From positions 4,836,001 to 4,900,000 of the forward strand of contig NC_010170.1 in assembly GCF_000067205.1 (NCBI RefSeq): a stretch of DNA of 64,000 bases, in the 5' to 3' direction. Position 1 is the stretch's first letter. Each line of letters opens with the position of its first letter. Positions 8,837-17,767 of the stretch are shown piece by piece. The translations under genes were made by a program, and so were the position numbers. This stretch comes from Bordetella petrii (GTDB lineage Bacteria; Pseudomonadota; Gammaproteobacteria; Burkholderiales; Burkholderiaceae_B). The notes below the pieces were generated by a model, which did not search any database, was not told the origin of the DNA, and saw only the letters and a program-made list of their open reading frames with translations.

Positions 8837-9657
8837 GGCCATCTCGCCGCCGCGAGATGGCCCAACGTGCCGTGCAAGATCGCGGCGTATCGATCCGGAT
8901 AGCTTGCGAAGCGTTCAGCATCAGCCAGACCTGCTATCGGTACGTCGCCAAGACTGACGCCGAGAACAAGGAAATCGCCGATTGGCTGCTACGTCTGACG
9001 GACAACCATCGCAATTGGGGCTTCGGGCTGTGCTTTCTGTACCTACGCAATGTCCGAGGTTTTGCCTGGAACCATAAGCGCGTGTACCGGATCTACCGCG
9101 AACTGGAGTTGAACCTACGGATCAAGCCGCGCAAACGGCTGGTTCGGCACACGCCTGAGCCACTGACCGTTCCGACACACGTGAACCAGGTATGGTCGAT
9201 GGACTTCATGCATGACCAACTTGGCGATGGGCGCAGCATCCGCGTGTTGAACGTTATCGACGACTTCAATCGGGAGGCCCTGGGCATTGAGGTCGACTTT
9301 TCGCTACCGTCCGAGCGCGTGATCCGCACGCTCAAGCAGATTATCGGATGGCGGGGAAAGCCTTCGGCTATTCGCTGCGACAACGGCCCAGAATACCTGA
9401 GTGCAGCGATCGTCGAGTGGGCTGGCGCCTGGGATATTAAGCTTGAATACATCCAGCCAGGCAAGCCGCAGCAAAATGCCTATGTGGAGCGGTTCAACAG
9501 AACCGTACGCTACGAGTGGCTGTCCCAGTATCACTGGGACGACCTGGACCACGTTCAGCGCGCCGCTACTCAGTGGATGTGGTCCTACAATCACGAGCGC
9601 CCAAACATGGCTCTGGGCGGATTTACCCCGAAACAGCGGTTGGCCATGACCGTATAG
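8830..9657 (+). CDS. IS3-family transposase OrfB (DDE integrase domain)
   Basis: 275 residues, read mainly as OrfAB after -1 frameshifting at 8823-8829. HTH_21 region first, then the rve integrase core with acidic residues in WSMDFMHD, RCDNGPEYL and AYVERFNRT (D-D-E with the usual K/R seven residues on). Full length, no stop or shift inside, so the element may be active. Confidence 0.93.
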   Translation: MVRPSRRREMAQRAVQDRGVSIRIACEAFSISQTCYRYVAKTDAENKEIADWLLRLTDNHRNWGFGLCFLYLRNVRGFAWNHKRVYRIYRELELNLRIKPRKRLVRHTPEPLTVPTHVNQVWSMDFMHDQLGDGRSIRVLNVIDDFNREALGIEVDFSLPSERVIRTLKQIIGWRGKPSAIRCDNGPEYLSAAIVEWAGAWDIKLEYIQPGKPQQNAYVERFNRTVRYEWLSQYHWDDLDHVQRAATQWMWSYNHERPNMALGGFTPKQRLAMTV

Positions 9658-9698
9658 CATTCCTACTTCTGGCAATCGCTATAAATGGGGGGATTACC

Positions 9699-9759
9699 CC
9701 GCCGCCACGTCCAGATAGAGTGCGAGGCGCAACGCGATAGTCAACCAATCCCCAGCCAT
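9699..9759 (-). pseudogene. copD: copD, 5' part cut off by the IS
   Basis: The start codon at 9759 lies three bases after the copC stop, so copC and copD formed an operon. It encodes MAGDWLTIALRLALYLDVAA, a typical CopD first helix, up to the CCGC target copy. Joined to 8501 and lower, it reads on in frame as AFGVAMFGVYALG. This part cannot be translated into the rest of CopD as it stands. Confidence 0.9.
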
Positions 9760-9762
9760 GGG

Positions 9763-10149
9763 TTATTTCACCTGGAAATCCACATTACCGGTGATCGGAT
9801 GCGTATCCGACGAAACTGCGCGCCATTCCACGCGGTACTCGCCTGGCTGCAATGCTTGTGCCGGTGTAATAATCATGGTTTTTCCATCACTGGCACCGGA
9901 CACGCTGGCGCTTATCTTCATCGCACCGTGATTCGGCATACCGGCCATGCCTGTCATGGACAAGCTAGCGGCAGAGAATTGCGACACGAGCGTTTCGGAA
10001 AACTTCAAATCGATAGTGGCAGGTGCAGTGACCTGAGATTTGTCGGCGGGCGTCGACGACACCAGCGAAGGGTGCGCAAATGCAGCGGTGGCGAACAAGC
10101 CGGCGGCGATTGGCGCAACGAATTTTGCAATGAAGTCTAAACGAAGCAT
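9763..10149 (-). CDS. copC: Periplasmic copper-binding protein CopC
   Basis: 128 residues. Signal peptide to about A25; the mature protein starts with His (HPSLVSSTPAD), the N-terminal Cu(II) ligand of CopC. Met-rich loop LSMTGMAGMPNHGAM suits a Cu(I) site, and the conserved end SSDTHPITGNVDFQV supplies another His. Beta-barrel cupredoxin-like fold expected. It was the first gene of copC-copD; copD is now broken. A ribosome site (AGGTAGG) precedes the start. Confidence 0.93.
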   Translation of the reverse strand: MLRLDFIAKFVAPIAAGLFATAAFAHPSLVSSTPADKSQVTAPATIDLKFSETLVSQFSAASLSMTGMAGMPNHGAMKISASVSGASDGKTMIITPAQALQPGEYRVEWRAVSSDTHPITGNVDFQVK

Positions 10150-10563
10150 AGATTTCCTACCTTAATGTGTGATGGTGGTTAAGTAAGCAATGCTTAGGCA
10201 GCTAGTGTCTCAAGCATTTAACGTCACAACCGTTTTCAACTCAATAAGCAACCGCACGCTGAGATAGCGCACGTGCATTCTTAATGCAGAGATGCTTGGA
10301 AGTGATTTTGACAGGATCACCCTGACGCGAATCAAACGACGGCATTACTCTTTCGTAAGCATTCAGAATAGTTCGCCACTCTGACCCAATGCAACGGACG
10401 CGACGCCGCATAAGCATACTCAAATAAAGTGTAGCGACAGTGCGGCGACCAAACTAAGCCGGAACGAAATTTGCTGCACACCAAAAGTCAAAATCAATCT
10501 GCGCCGTTCGCATGGGCGCTGTGCTTGGCATGGCAACAACCAGCGCACAACAGGGAGTCGACA
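10150..10563. other. Intergenic region between divergent copC and DUF305 gene
   Basis: 414 bases separating divergently read genes, so it should hold both promoters. No convincing ORF. No copy of the AAAAAGTAAT word was found here. No terminator seen. Confidence 0.4.
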
Positions 10564-11109
10564 ATGGACAACACCGAAAGAAAATCAATGAAGATGAGTT
10601 ACGGACGCTTTGCGCTGATGATCATTGCCGCTACAGTCATCATGTACGGGCTCATGTATTTGAATGTCTACGTCTTATCGCATATTGAGTTCAGTCAAAT
10701 GCGAATATGGATGGCGATCCTAATGGGTGCGGTGATGGCCATCGTCATGCTTGGCTTCATGTGGTCCATGTATAGGAGCGCGAAAGCCAACATCGCCATC
10801 GTGATCAGCAACGTAGCAGCCTTCGCCATTGCACTGTGGTTGGCACGCAGTCAAACCACAGTTGACGATATCTCTTACATGAGAGCAATGATTCCTCATC
10901 ACTCTATCGCAATTTTGACGAGCGAACGTGCTCGCATTCGCGATCCGCGAGTCCGGAAGCTAGCAGACGGGATTATTCGAGCACAGCTCAAAGAAATAGA
11001 GGAAATGCAGCAGTTGATCGCCGACCTGGAAACAAACCCGCCGGCAAACGATACGCCTGTTCTCCGAAGCTATCGAACACTTGGCTTACCGCCTCCGAAA
11101 CCACAGTAG
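10564..11109 (+). CDS. DUF305 membrane protein
   Basis: 181 residues from ATG 10564 (ribosome site GGGAG; the frame runs back to 10471). Three membrane helices in residues 14-95, then a soluble DUF305 helical domain with the hallmark M-I-P-H112-H113-S. This His pair is probably a metal site. DUF305 proteins are frequent beside cop and sil genes; role unproven, copper binding inferred. The gene is read opposite to copC and ends 10 bases before the stop of the convergent DUF411 gene. Confidence 0.85.
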   Translation: MDNTERKSMKMSYGRFALMIIAATVIMYGLMYLNVYVLSHIEFSQMRIWMAILMGAVMAIVMLGFMWSMYRSAKANIAIVISNVAAFAIALWLARSQTTVDDISYMRAMIPHHSIAILTSERARIRDPRVRKLADGIIRAQLKEIEEMQQLIADLETNPPANDTPVLRSYRTLGLPPPKPQ

Positions 11110-11119
11110 GAAACCCACT

Positions 11120-11596
11120 CTAGCGGTATTGCTGATACACGCTGGCTTCGCCAGCATTCCCGATCAGAAAAACATCATATGCGAATCGCTTGCCACCATA
11201 GGCCGGTCCGTCCATCCCCGGAGAACCGAGGGGCATACTTGGCACGGCCAGGCCCACGGCGGCCGGACGCTCACGCAATAACCGCCTGATCTCACGTGCT
11301 GGAACATGTCCCTCAAGGGCATATCCCTCAACCCGGGCGGAGTGGCACGACCCATAATCGTCCGGAATTCGGTTCTGACGGCGAGCTACTGAAGTGTCCG
11401 TCACGTCACGGACGCTCACTTGAAAACCATTATCTTGAAGATACTTCACCCAGTCTTTGCAACAACCGCATGTAGACGTCTTCCATACGTCAACCGTCAC
11501 CGCCGTTTTTGCTAAAGACGCGACGGGAATTAACGCAACGGCCGCCAGCATTGCACGGCGGCTTAGATATCCGCCTTCAGATTCGAGTAGCGTCAT
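11120..11596 (-). CDS. copG: DUF411 metal-binding protein (CopG-like), copy 2
   Basis: 158 residues from ATG 11596, which has a ribosome site (GGAGCGTAAGG); an earlier ATG at 11632 touches the copB stop and lacks one. The N-terminus has SRRAMLAAVAL, a possible Tat-like signal. Cysteine cluster C43, C45, C46 (TSTCGCCKDW) and a later SCHSARVEG motif. Last gene of the cupredoxin-copA-copB-DUF411 operon, as in Cupriavidus cop clusters where the homologue is CopG. Distinct from the copy at 6098. Confidence 0.85.
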   Translation of the reverse strand: MTLLESEGGYLSRRAMLAAVALIPVASLAKTAVTVDVWKTSTCGCCKDWVKYLQDNGFQVSVRDVTDTSVARRQNRIPDDYGSCHSARVEGYALEGHVPAREIRRLLRERPAAVGLAVPSMPLGSPGMDGPAYGGKRFAYDVFLIGNAGEASVYQQYR

Positions 11597-11632
11597 CCTT
11601 ACGCTCCATTGATTGAAAAATTTGCTGAGCAT

Positions 11633-12742
11633 CTAGAACCAAATTCGGACACCAGCCAAGATCGTCCGTTCAGATCGGCTTTCCCCATCCTCGCTCGCGT
11701 ATCTGGCTGTCTTACCGAACTTGCGGCCGAACGACACGCCAATATACGGTGCTACCTCTCGCGTTATCTCGTAGCGAAGCCGCAACGACAGCGATGCATC
11801 GGATAAGCCCGCGCCTATACCACGCGCTTTGTCATCCTTTCCGTAAAGACTGGCCTCGACCTCGGGCGTCAAGATCAACCGCTGGGTAAGCAGCAGATCG
11901 TACTCGGCTTTCAACGCCAATGCGGTCCGTCCTGCCTCACCAACGTAGGCAGTTAGCTCCGTTTCAAATTTGTACGGCGCTAGACCTTGGATGCCCATTG
12001 CCGCCCAATTGCGTTTAGGTCCGGTACCAAAATCGCGGCGGGCACCTAGTTGGAAGTCCCAATATGGAGAAAAGGTATGACTCCAGAAAGCCTCTAGTTT
12101 ACCATCGGTGCTGCCATTGACACGATCGCCCTCACTCTTGATCCAGAGCTTATTCAAATCACGCCCGATCCAAAATTGACCATCCCATTGCAGACCGGTC
12201 TCGCCATCTCGATTATAGGCCACCCCTAGTTTGTCAAAAAGCAGATGGGTCGTAATCATGTCATCCATCATGTGAGGATGAATATCGTAGGCTGAATAGC
12301 GGTGATCGGTTGTACCGTCACTTGTCGGCAACGTCCCCACTGCAGGCCCATTCTGAAAAGATCCCATCAACATCCCATCCATGGAGCCGTGGTCCATTCC
12401 TTGCATAGGCTGATTCTTCGCCCCCTCCGACATACCCGGCATCGAACTATGATCCATGCCTTTCATTGAATTTTGGCCCATGCCCTTCATCGAGCCATGA
12501 TCCATCTCTTTCATGGGCGACGCCTTCGCTCCTTCCGACATACCGGGCATCGAACTATGATCCATGCCTTTCATTGAATCCTGGCCCATGCCCTTCATCG
12601 AGCTGTGATCCATTCCCGGCATCGACTTATGGTCCATACTCGTAGCATCGGCCTGAGCCAGAGCCGCGGTAGCTGCAAATCCCATGAATGCACCGCTCAG
12701 AACCGATGCCAGCCGTTTTCGTTCCACGCTTAACGTCCCCAT
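11633..12742 (-). CDS. copB: Outer-membrane copper resistance protein CopB
   Basis: 369 residues. Signal peptide ending ALAQA, then a Met/His-rich linker (about residues 33-125) of MDHSSMPGM-type units, then the CopB beta-barrel starting near DHRYSAYDIHPHMMDDM and ending with the aromatic residue of a barrel (VRIWF). It binds or exports copper at the outer membrane together with CopA. The linker contains a DNA-level tandem duplication of 108 bp. The start lies 7 bases after the copA stop. Confidence 0.93.
   Translation of the reverse strand: MGTLSVERKRLASVLSGAFMGFAATAALAQADATSMDHKSMPGMDHSSMKGMGQDSMKGMDHSSMPGMSEGAKASPMKEMDHGSMKGMGQNSMKGMDHSSMPGMSEGAKNQPMQGMDHGSMDGMLMGSFQNGPAVGTLPTSDGTTDHRYSAYDIHPHMMDDMITTHLLFDKLGVAYNRDGETGLQWDGQFWIGRDLNKLWIKSEGDRVNGSTDGKLEAFWSHTFSPYWDFQLGARRDFGTGPKRNWAAMGIQGLAPYKFETELTAYVGEAGRTALALKAEYDLLLTQRLILTPEVEASLYGKDDKARGIGAGLSDASLSLRLRYEITREVAPYIGVSFGRKFGKTARYASEDGESRSERTILAGVRIWF
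12411..12626 (-). repeat. 108-bp tandem duplication in the CopB Met/His linker
   Basis: Two units of 108 bp. The words CGAACTATGATCCATGCC and TTTCATTGAAT recur at 12443 and 12551, almost without change, giving the repeated protein units MKGMDHSSMPGMSEGAK. The near identity points to a recent expansion that added 36 residues of copper-binding linker. Unit edges are approximate. Confidence 0.8.
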
Positions 12743-12748
12743 TTTGAC

Positions 12749-14608
12749 TTACTCCACGACGACGGCGCGGAACATGCCCGCTTCCATGTGATATAGCAGG
12801 TGGCAGTGATACGCCCAGTTCCCTCTAGCATCCGCGCTTACGCGATAACTGACACGTTGCGCGGGATTGAGGCTTATCGTGTGCTTACGAACTTGAAAAT
12901 TACCCTCAGGCGACTCGAGGTCGCTCCACATCCCATGCAAGTGAATCGGGTGCGTCATCATCGTGTCATTGACCAAGACGAATCGCACGCGCTCGCCAAA
13001 CTTCAGGACAATAGGCTTCGCTTCAGTGAATTTCAATCCGTTGAAGGACCACATGTACCGTTCCATATTTCCCGTGAGATGCAATTCGATCTCCCGAGTG
13101 GGCGGTCGATTATCTGGGGGCTCGACCATCGAATGCAGATCGGCGTAGGTCAAAACCTTGCGCCCATTGCCTCGTAGGCCCACACCAGGATCATCTAGCC
13201 TGGTTGACACCACATCAGGAGGCATAGTCGTTGCGGGACTATTCTCTGCGGGATAGGGATGCTTGACTTCAACCATCCCTCCTTCCCCGTCTCCAGCGCC
13301 ATGATTCATCCCGCCGTGACTCATTCCCGCCATGCCGCCCATACTGCCGTGGTCCATTCCGCTCATCGCGCCTTGGTTGCCTGCGCCCGACGAGGATTGA
13401 TCAGCGTTGCTCATTGAGCCATGATCCATCCCCTTCATTGAGCCGCCCGACTCTCCGCCCATATCCATTCCGGACATATCGTGAGCCATTCCCATATCCA
13501 TCATGGTGAGGACCTGTACCGGATCCGTAGGTGGCACTTCTGCCGCCATACCCTCACGCGGAGCCAGCGTGGCGCGCGCGAATCCAGAGCGATCCATAGC
13601 CTGTGAGAAGATCGTATAGGCCCGATCTTCACTCGGCTCCACAATGACATCGTATGTCTCGGCGACAGCAATTCGGAATTCTTCTACTTCCACCGGCCGG
13701 ACTGGTTGGCCATCAGCAGACACCACTGTCATTTTTAATCCCGGGATACGAACGTCAAAATACGTCATCGCTGAACCATTAATGAAGCGTAGGCGAACGC
13801 GTTCTCCAGGCTTAAACAGGCCTGTCCAATTTCCCGCTGGGGCCTTACCGTTGGTAAGAAATGTATAGGTCGCACCGGATACGTCAGCCAGGTCGGTCTG
13901 ATTCATGCGCATTTTCTGCCACATGAGACGCTCGTTTAGGGCATTCTTCCACCCGCTCTTCTTTGCGTCATCCATCAGGTTTTCTACGGATGGCTGGATA
14001 TAGTTGTAATAATCGGGCATGACCTTAAGCTTGCGGAACACGCTCATCGGGTCTTCGTCTGTCCAATCGGAGAGCAGCACGACGTAATCGCGTTCAGCTC
14101 GCACAGGATCTGGACGCTTGGGTTCAATAACAATCGCCCCATACAGGCCCGTCTGCTCTTGGAAGCCAGAATGGCTGTGATACCAGTACGTACCGCTTTG
14201 ACGCACTTCGAATTGGTAGGTAAACGTTTCGCCAGGACGAATCCCTGGAAAGCTCAACCCAGGGACACCATCCATGCCTGTCGGCAACAAGATGCCATGC
14301 CAATGAATTGACGTATCCTCGCTCAGGCGATTTGTGACGCGCAGCGTTACCGTATCCCCTTCCTTCCAGTGCAGGGTCGGCGCGGGCAACATGCCGTTGA
14401 CGGTAGTTGCCATTCGGGGAGACCCCGTGAGGTTGGCCGGGGATTCACCTATTTCCAGATCAAACTCAGTGCCAGACAGTACATTGGCCTGCTCGGGAGT
14501 TGGGAGCGCCCACGCCGGTTGCCGCCAAAGCCCCAGACCGGTCAACAATCCACCCGCTGCCAGGCCTTGAACAAACTGGCGGCGTTGGTTCGAAACAGCT
14601 TTTGTCAT
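12749..14608 (-). CDS. copA: Periplasmic multicopper oxidase CopA
   Basis: 619 residues from ATG 14608 (ribosome site GGGAGAGAG); an upstream start at 14659 is possible. Tat signal NQRRQFVQGLAAGG, as expected for a folded copper enzyme. Copper ligands occur in IHWHGILLP, WYHSHSGFQ, HPIHLHGMW and AYHCHLLYHMEAGM, i.e. full type 1/2/3 centres. Between the second and third cupredoxin domains a Met/His region (MDMGMAHDMSGMDMG, then SMKGMDHGSM) should bind extra copper. It oxidises Cu(I) in the periplasm and follows the cupredoxin gene. Confidence 0.95.
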   Translation of the reverse strand: MTKAVSNQRRQFVQGLAAGGLLTGLGLWRQPAWALPTPEQANVLSGTEFDLEIGESPANLTGSPRMATTVNGMLPAPTLHWKEGDTVTLRVTNRLSEDTSIHWHGILLPTGMDGVPGLSFPGIRPGETFTYQFEVRQSGTYWYHSHSGFQEQTGLYGAIVIEPKRPDPVRAERDYVVLLSDWTDEDPMSVFRKLKVMPDYYNYIQPSVENLMDDAKKSGWKNALNERLMWQKMRMNQTDLADVSGATYTFLTNGKAPAGNWTGLFKPGERVRLRFINGSAMTYFDVRIPGLKMTVVSADGQPVRPVEVEEFRIAVAETYDVIVEPSEDRAYTIFSQAMDRSGFARATLAPREGMAAEVPPTDPVQVLTMMDMGMAHDMSGMDMGGESGGSMKGMDHGSMSNADQSSSGAGNQGAMSGMDHGSMGGMAGMSHGGMNHGAGDGEGGMVEVKHPYPAENSPATTMPPDVVSTRLDDPGVGLRGNGRKVLTYADLHSMVEPPDNRPPTREIELHLTGNMERYMWSFNGLKFTEAKPIVLKFGERVRFVLVNDTMMTHPIHLHGMWSDLESPEGNFQVRKHTISLNPAQRVSYRVSADARGNWAYHCHLLYHMEAGMFRAVVVE

Positions 14609-14655
14609 TTGCTCTCTCCCCGGACTGCCACTGGCCGCCCGGCTCCGAATTACCA

Positions 14656-15165
14656 TCATTTGACCGAAACGGCCCCCTTCATGCCCGCGGGATAATGCCC
14701 CGGCTCAAGACATGCGAACGCCACGTGACCCGCCTTATCGAATTGCCAGACGATTTCGCCGGTCTTGCCAGCCTCCAGAGAGACGGAATTCGCCTCTTCG
14801 TGGCGCATACCTGGATCCTTCAGCATCATTTGATAATGGCCACTCAGGTCAGCCTCAGTACCCAGCACCATTTCGTGACGGATCTTGCCCGAGTTAGTAA
14901 CCCTAAAACGCACCGTTTCGCCGGCTTTAACGTCAATACGGTCCGGTGTGAACCGCATGGCGTCTGTCATGACGACATCGATGGTGCGAGACACTTTGGA
15001 TGCGTTGCCAGCCTTACCAATCGGAGCAGCTGTCTCGTGACCACCGCTATGGTTGCTACCATGCTCACTTCCGTGCGAACCCGCAGCTAGAGCACCAAAC
15101 GAAATTACCGCGGCACCAACCGCAGCAATTAGGCGAACGCGATTGATCACTTTGCTCATCTTCAT
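14656..15165 (-). CDS. copI: Cupredoxin, CopI-like copper tolerance protein
   Basis: 169 residues from ATG 15165 (ribosome site CGAGG; another ATG two codons on). Signal peptide ending ALAAG, a short His-rich segment (SHGSEHGSNHSGGHE), then a plastocyanin-like domain with type 1 copper ligands: His in KIRHEMVLG and the Cys-His-Met cluster FACLEPGHYPAGM. Matches CopI of Cupriavidus and related cop clusters by features and position; symbol by analogy. It heads the operon copI-copA-copB-copG and has the AAAAAGTAAT word in its promoter. Confidence 0.85.
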   Translation of the reverse strand: MKMSKVINRVRLIAAVGAAVISFGALAAGSHGSEHGSNHSGGHETAAPIGKAGNASKVSRTIDVVMTDAMRFTPDRIDVKAGETVRFRVTNSGKIRHEMVLGTEADLSGHYQMMLKDPGMRHEEANSVSLEAGKTGEIVWQFDKAGHVAFACLEPGHYPAGMKGAVSVK

Positions 15166-15234
15166 CCTCGACAATCGAAGTTGGGAAAGGCTGCCACTGT
15201 AACGAGCCACCCCTAACTACAGTCTGTCAGAAAG

Positions 15235-15250
15235 ATTACTTTTTTGTAAT
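15235..15250 (-). promoter_or_regulatory. Candidate operator in the copI-copA promoter
   Basis: On the - strand ATTACAAAAAAGTAAT, an imperfect palindrome 70 bases upstream of the copI start and overlapping the end of copS. It is followed by CTTTCTGACAGACTGTAG. Same core as the sites at 2773, 19943 and 38663. Likely CopR target, inferred. Confidence 0.5.
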
Positions 15251-16618
15251 GTCCTGATCGCGTTGAATTGTAAAACCCACTTCTGAACCGTGATTATCCG
15301 ATTTCGCAAACGCGGCACCGCCATGCATCCGGGCAATTGCGCTAACGATTGCGAGCCCCAAGCCGTGTCCGTCTGCCCGTCCACTGCGAGCGTCATCCGC
15401 GCGAAAGAATCTATCGAAGATTCTGGGTAGCGCATCCCGGTGAATCGGTGTCCCTGGATTCCTGAGGCTGATTTCGACGAACTGATCGTCTTGTGCGCAA
15501 CGAGCAAGTATCGTCTGACCATTTGGCGTAGCTTTTATCGCATTGCTCACGAGATTTGCAATGGCTCGTCTTAACAAGCGTGAGTTTGCGTGTACTTGCA
15601 CATTTCCATCAACCACTAAGCGCACCCCGGCCTCTTCCAAAGCCGCCTCGTAGTATTCAACCACCTGATCTATCTCATCGCGAACCATCACGGGCCGGAG
15701 GTCGCGGGCAGTCTCGCCACCATCGGCACGCGCGAGAAACAGCATGTCGTTAATGAGCGCCTTCAGGCCGTGAAGCTCCTCCAGGTTGGATGCCATCACA
15801 TCGCGCAATTCCTCAATGGAACGCTCCGAAGAAAGAGTAACTTCTGTCCCGTTGATCAACGTGGCCAGCGGGGTGCGCAATTCATGCGCTACGTCAGCGT
15901 TGAACCCCTCCATCTGCTGATAAGCAGCCTGGACACGTGCCAACATTTTGTTGAACGTGTGCGTGAATTCTCTCAATTCACGATCGATCCCACCCTCTGG
16001 CAACCGCACCTTTAAATTATCAGGCCCGATCTGGGCCGCGCGGGCGGACAGCCGACGGATAGGGGCAAGGGATCGTCGAACCGCCCAAGCTGACAGTATC
16101 ACCGTCACACCTATCCAAATGATGCATATCAGCACTAAAGCTGTAGCGAAGGCATAAAGGAACTCCGCACTGGGACGCACATTGACAGCGACAAGGAGCT
16201 GACCTTGCGGAAAGAGCTTTCCGTCAAGGGCAGCCTGCATTCCGCGCATATGCAATCCATCTTGCGTTTGAAGAGACACTTCGCCATCGGAAAATACTCG
16301 AGTGATCTGCGGTGCCTCGGCACCGTAGAAAACTTCACCATTGGGCCGTATGATCCACACCCGGAGATTGGTGTGCCCGACGAGAATACCGTCAAGCGTC
16401 TGACGCAAGCCATCGTACTGCGACGGCTCCGTCTGCATATCCACCATGTGGTCGATAAGCTCGAGCTTTCCCGAAACTTCCGTCATCTCCTGGCGTTGAA
16501 CCTCACGCTTTAACGCCAGGAACAATGTGCAGCCTGCCACCGTGGACACCACGAGCGCAATCAAACCTAACAAAAGAGTGAGGCGGACCTGAATAGAATT
16601 CGTTGGAAGTAACCTCAT
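15236..16618 (-). CDS. copS: Copper-sensing histidine kinase CopS
   Basis: 460 residues, inner-membrane sensor of the CusS/CopS type. Two membrane helices (about 13-33 and 160-185) flank a periplasmic sensor domain; HAMP follows. Phosphoacceptor H245 lies in ADVAHELRTPLATL, followed by an HATPase domain with N box (AIANLVSNAIKAT), DRFFRADDAR and GHGLGLAIV. It phosphorylates CopR in response to periplasmic Cu. Overlaps copR by 4 bases. Its stop falls inside the candidate copI operator. Confidence 0.93.
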   Translation of the reverse strand: MRLLPTNSIQVRLTLLLGLIALVVSTVAGCTLFLALKREVQRQEMTEVSGKLELIDHMVDMQTEPSQYDGLRQTLDGILVGHTNLRVWIIRPNGEVFYGAEAPQITRVFSDGEVSLQTQDGLHMRGMQAALDGKLFPQGQLLVAVNVRPSAEFLYAFATALVLICIIWIGVTVILSAWAVRRSLAPIRRLSARAAQIGPDNLKVRLPEGGIDRELREFTHTFNKMLARVQAAYQQMEGFNADVAHELRTPLATLINGTEVTLSSERSIEELRDVMASNLEELHGLKALINDMLFLARADGGETARDLRPVMVRDEIDQVVEYYEAALEEAGVRLVVDGNVQVHANSRLLRRAIANLVSNAIKATPNGQTILARCAQDDQFVEISLRNPGTPIHRDALPRIFDRFFRADDARSGRADGHGLGLAIVSAIARMHGGAAFAKSDNHGSEVGFTIQRDQDITKK

Positions 16619-17289
16619 TCACCGCGTTCCTCTAACACATAACCCATACCACGTACCGTATGCAAAAGCCTCCTGTCAAAAGGGTCGTCGATCTTAGCTC
16701 GCAAGCGTCGCACAGCGACTTCAATCGCATTCGTGTCGCTATCGAAGTTCATATCCCAAACTTGTTCAGCCAACATCGTTCTGGACAGAACTTGCCCCTG
16801 CCGGCGCAATAAAAGCGCAAGCAGCGTGAACTCCTTCGCCGTCAAGTCCAGTCGCATACCCGCGCGATGCGCCTTTCGCCGAGCAAGGTCCAACTCGAGA
16901 TCGCCCAGTTTAAGCAGCGTTGATTCCTGGCCGCGGCCTCGCCGAAGCAATGCCTGGATACGCGCCAGTAACTCAGAAAACGCAAACGGCTTCACCAAAT
17001 AATCGTCAGCTCCGTTCTCAAGGCCCCGCACCCTATCCTCCACTTTGTCTCGCGCAGTGAGCATGAGAACGGGAGTGTCCTTGGTTTCACGCAAGTCCTT
17101 CAGAATCCAAAATCCGTCGATTCCTGGCAGCATGACATCGAGCACGACGAGATCGTAATTGCCCTCCAGGGCGGCGTGCCGGCCGTCGACTCCGTTGCTT
17201 GCGATGTCCACGACGTAGTTATGTTCCGTCAAACCCTTTTGCAGATAGTGTGCCAGCTTACGCTCGTCTTCGATGACCAGAATTCGCAT
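16615..17289 (-). CDS. copR: Copper response regulator CopR (OmpR family)
   Basis: 224 residues. Receiver domain with acidic pocket (IEDER), phosphoacceptor D51 (VVLDVMLPGIDG) and conserved K (VKPFAFSELLAR). The winged-helix DNA-binding domain ends with NAIEVAVRRLRAKIDDPF and the typical LLHTVRGMGYVLEERGE. Activator of cop genes; CopR/CusR-like. Read divergently from the DUF4148-like gene at 17414, so the 124-base gap should hold promoters for both; it contains ATGTAATC at about 17315. Confidence 0.94.
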   Translation of the reverse strand: MRILVIEDERKLAHYLQKGLTEHNYVVDIASNGVDGRHAALEGNYDLVVLDVMLPGIDGFWILKDLRETKDTPVLMLTARDKVEDRVRGLENGADDYLVKPFAFSELLARIQALLRRGRGQESTLLKLGDLELDLARRKAHRAGMRLDLTAKEFTLLALLLRRQGQVLSRTMLAEQVWDMNFDSDTNAIEVAVRRLRAKIDDPFDRRLLHTVRGMGYVLEERGE

Positions 17290-17413
17290 AACGAACCTCC
17301 TATTCCTTGCATAAATGTAATCAGCTAGTCCGATTCATGTCAGTACCAGACACGTAAAGTTTGAGATGTCGCCCCAACCCCAATTGGGTCATCTGATTCG
17401 AACGGAACCATTC

Positions 17414-17767
17414 ATGCTAAATCGAAAATCACTGCTTACCGTTGCCGTCGCTGGCAGCCTGCTCGCCCCCGCAATCTCGAATGCGTCGCAGACATTCGAA
17501 ACTACCAACGACGAGATTGGTCTTGTCACGCATTATGCACCGACTTCAGTCACCCGCGAGCAGGTTCTTCAAGACCTTGCCATGTGGAAAGCTCAACCCA
17601 TTGCCAGCGACGGATGGCGAGAGACCGACAGCGACCAAGCGTGGCAAGCGCCGACGTCCGTTAATCGCCATACGTCTCACCAACCCCTTACGACTGCCAG
17701 TCAGGAACACGAACGTTGGCGCGTGGTTGATGGAGAAGCCGGCTGGATTGGCCCGTTCGGGGTTTGA
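17414..17767 (+). CDS. DUF4148-like small secreted protein (copy 2, divergent)
   Basis: 117 residues from ATG 17414; the upstream extension to 17366 has no ribosome site. Signal peptide LLTVAVAGSLLAPAISNAS. The core SVTREQVLQDLAMWKAQP resembles the DUF4148 start but lacks the RAGM that follows in the other copies. The tail is rich in Trp, Ser and His. Divergent from copR, so it may respond to copper. Function unknown. Confidence 0.65.
   Translation: MLNRKSLLTVAVAGSLLAPAISNASQTFETTNDEIGLVTHYAPTSVTREQVLQDLAMWKAQPIASDGWRETDSDQAWQAPTSVNRHTSHQPLTTASQEHERWRVVDGEAGWIGPFGV

Larger units (their letters stand above)
8506..9698 (+). mobile_element. IS3-family element, IS407-like, inserted in copD
   Basis: 1193 bp. 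Left end GGTAATCCCCCC at 8506 and right end GGGGGGATTACC at 9698 are perfect 12-bp terminal inverted repeats; a second block, GCCAGAAGTAG, is also shared further in. The flanks carry a 4-bp direct repeat CCGC (8502-8505 and 9699-9702), the target size of the IS407 group. It has two overlapping frames with a run of seven A at the overlap. It looks intact and recent. Confidence 0.93.

Noticed and set aside
10241..10423. 60-codon - strand frame upstream of copC
   Set aside because: Basic and Ser-rich by chance, no start signal, lies in the divergent promoter region.
12411..13460. Repeated short words in copB and copA that at first suggested a CRISPR-like array
   Set aside because: They encode in-frame MDHGSM-type copper-binding repeats; no spacers and no cas genes.
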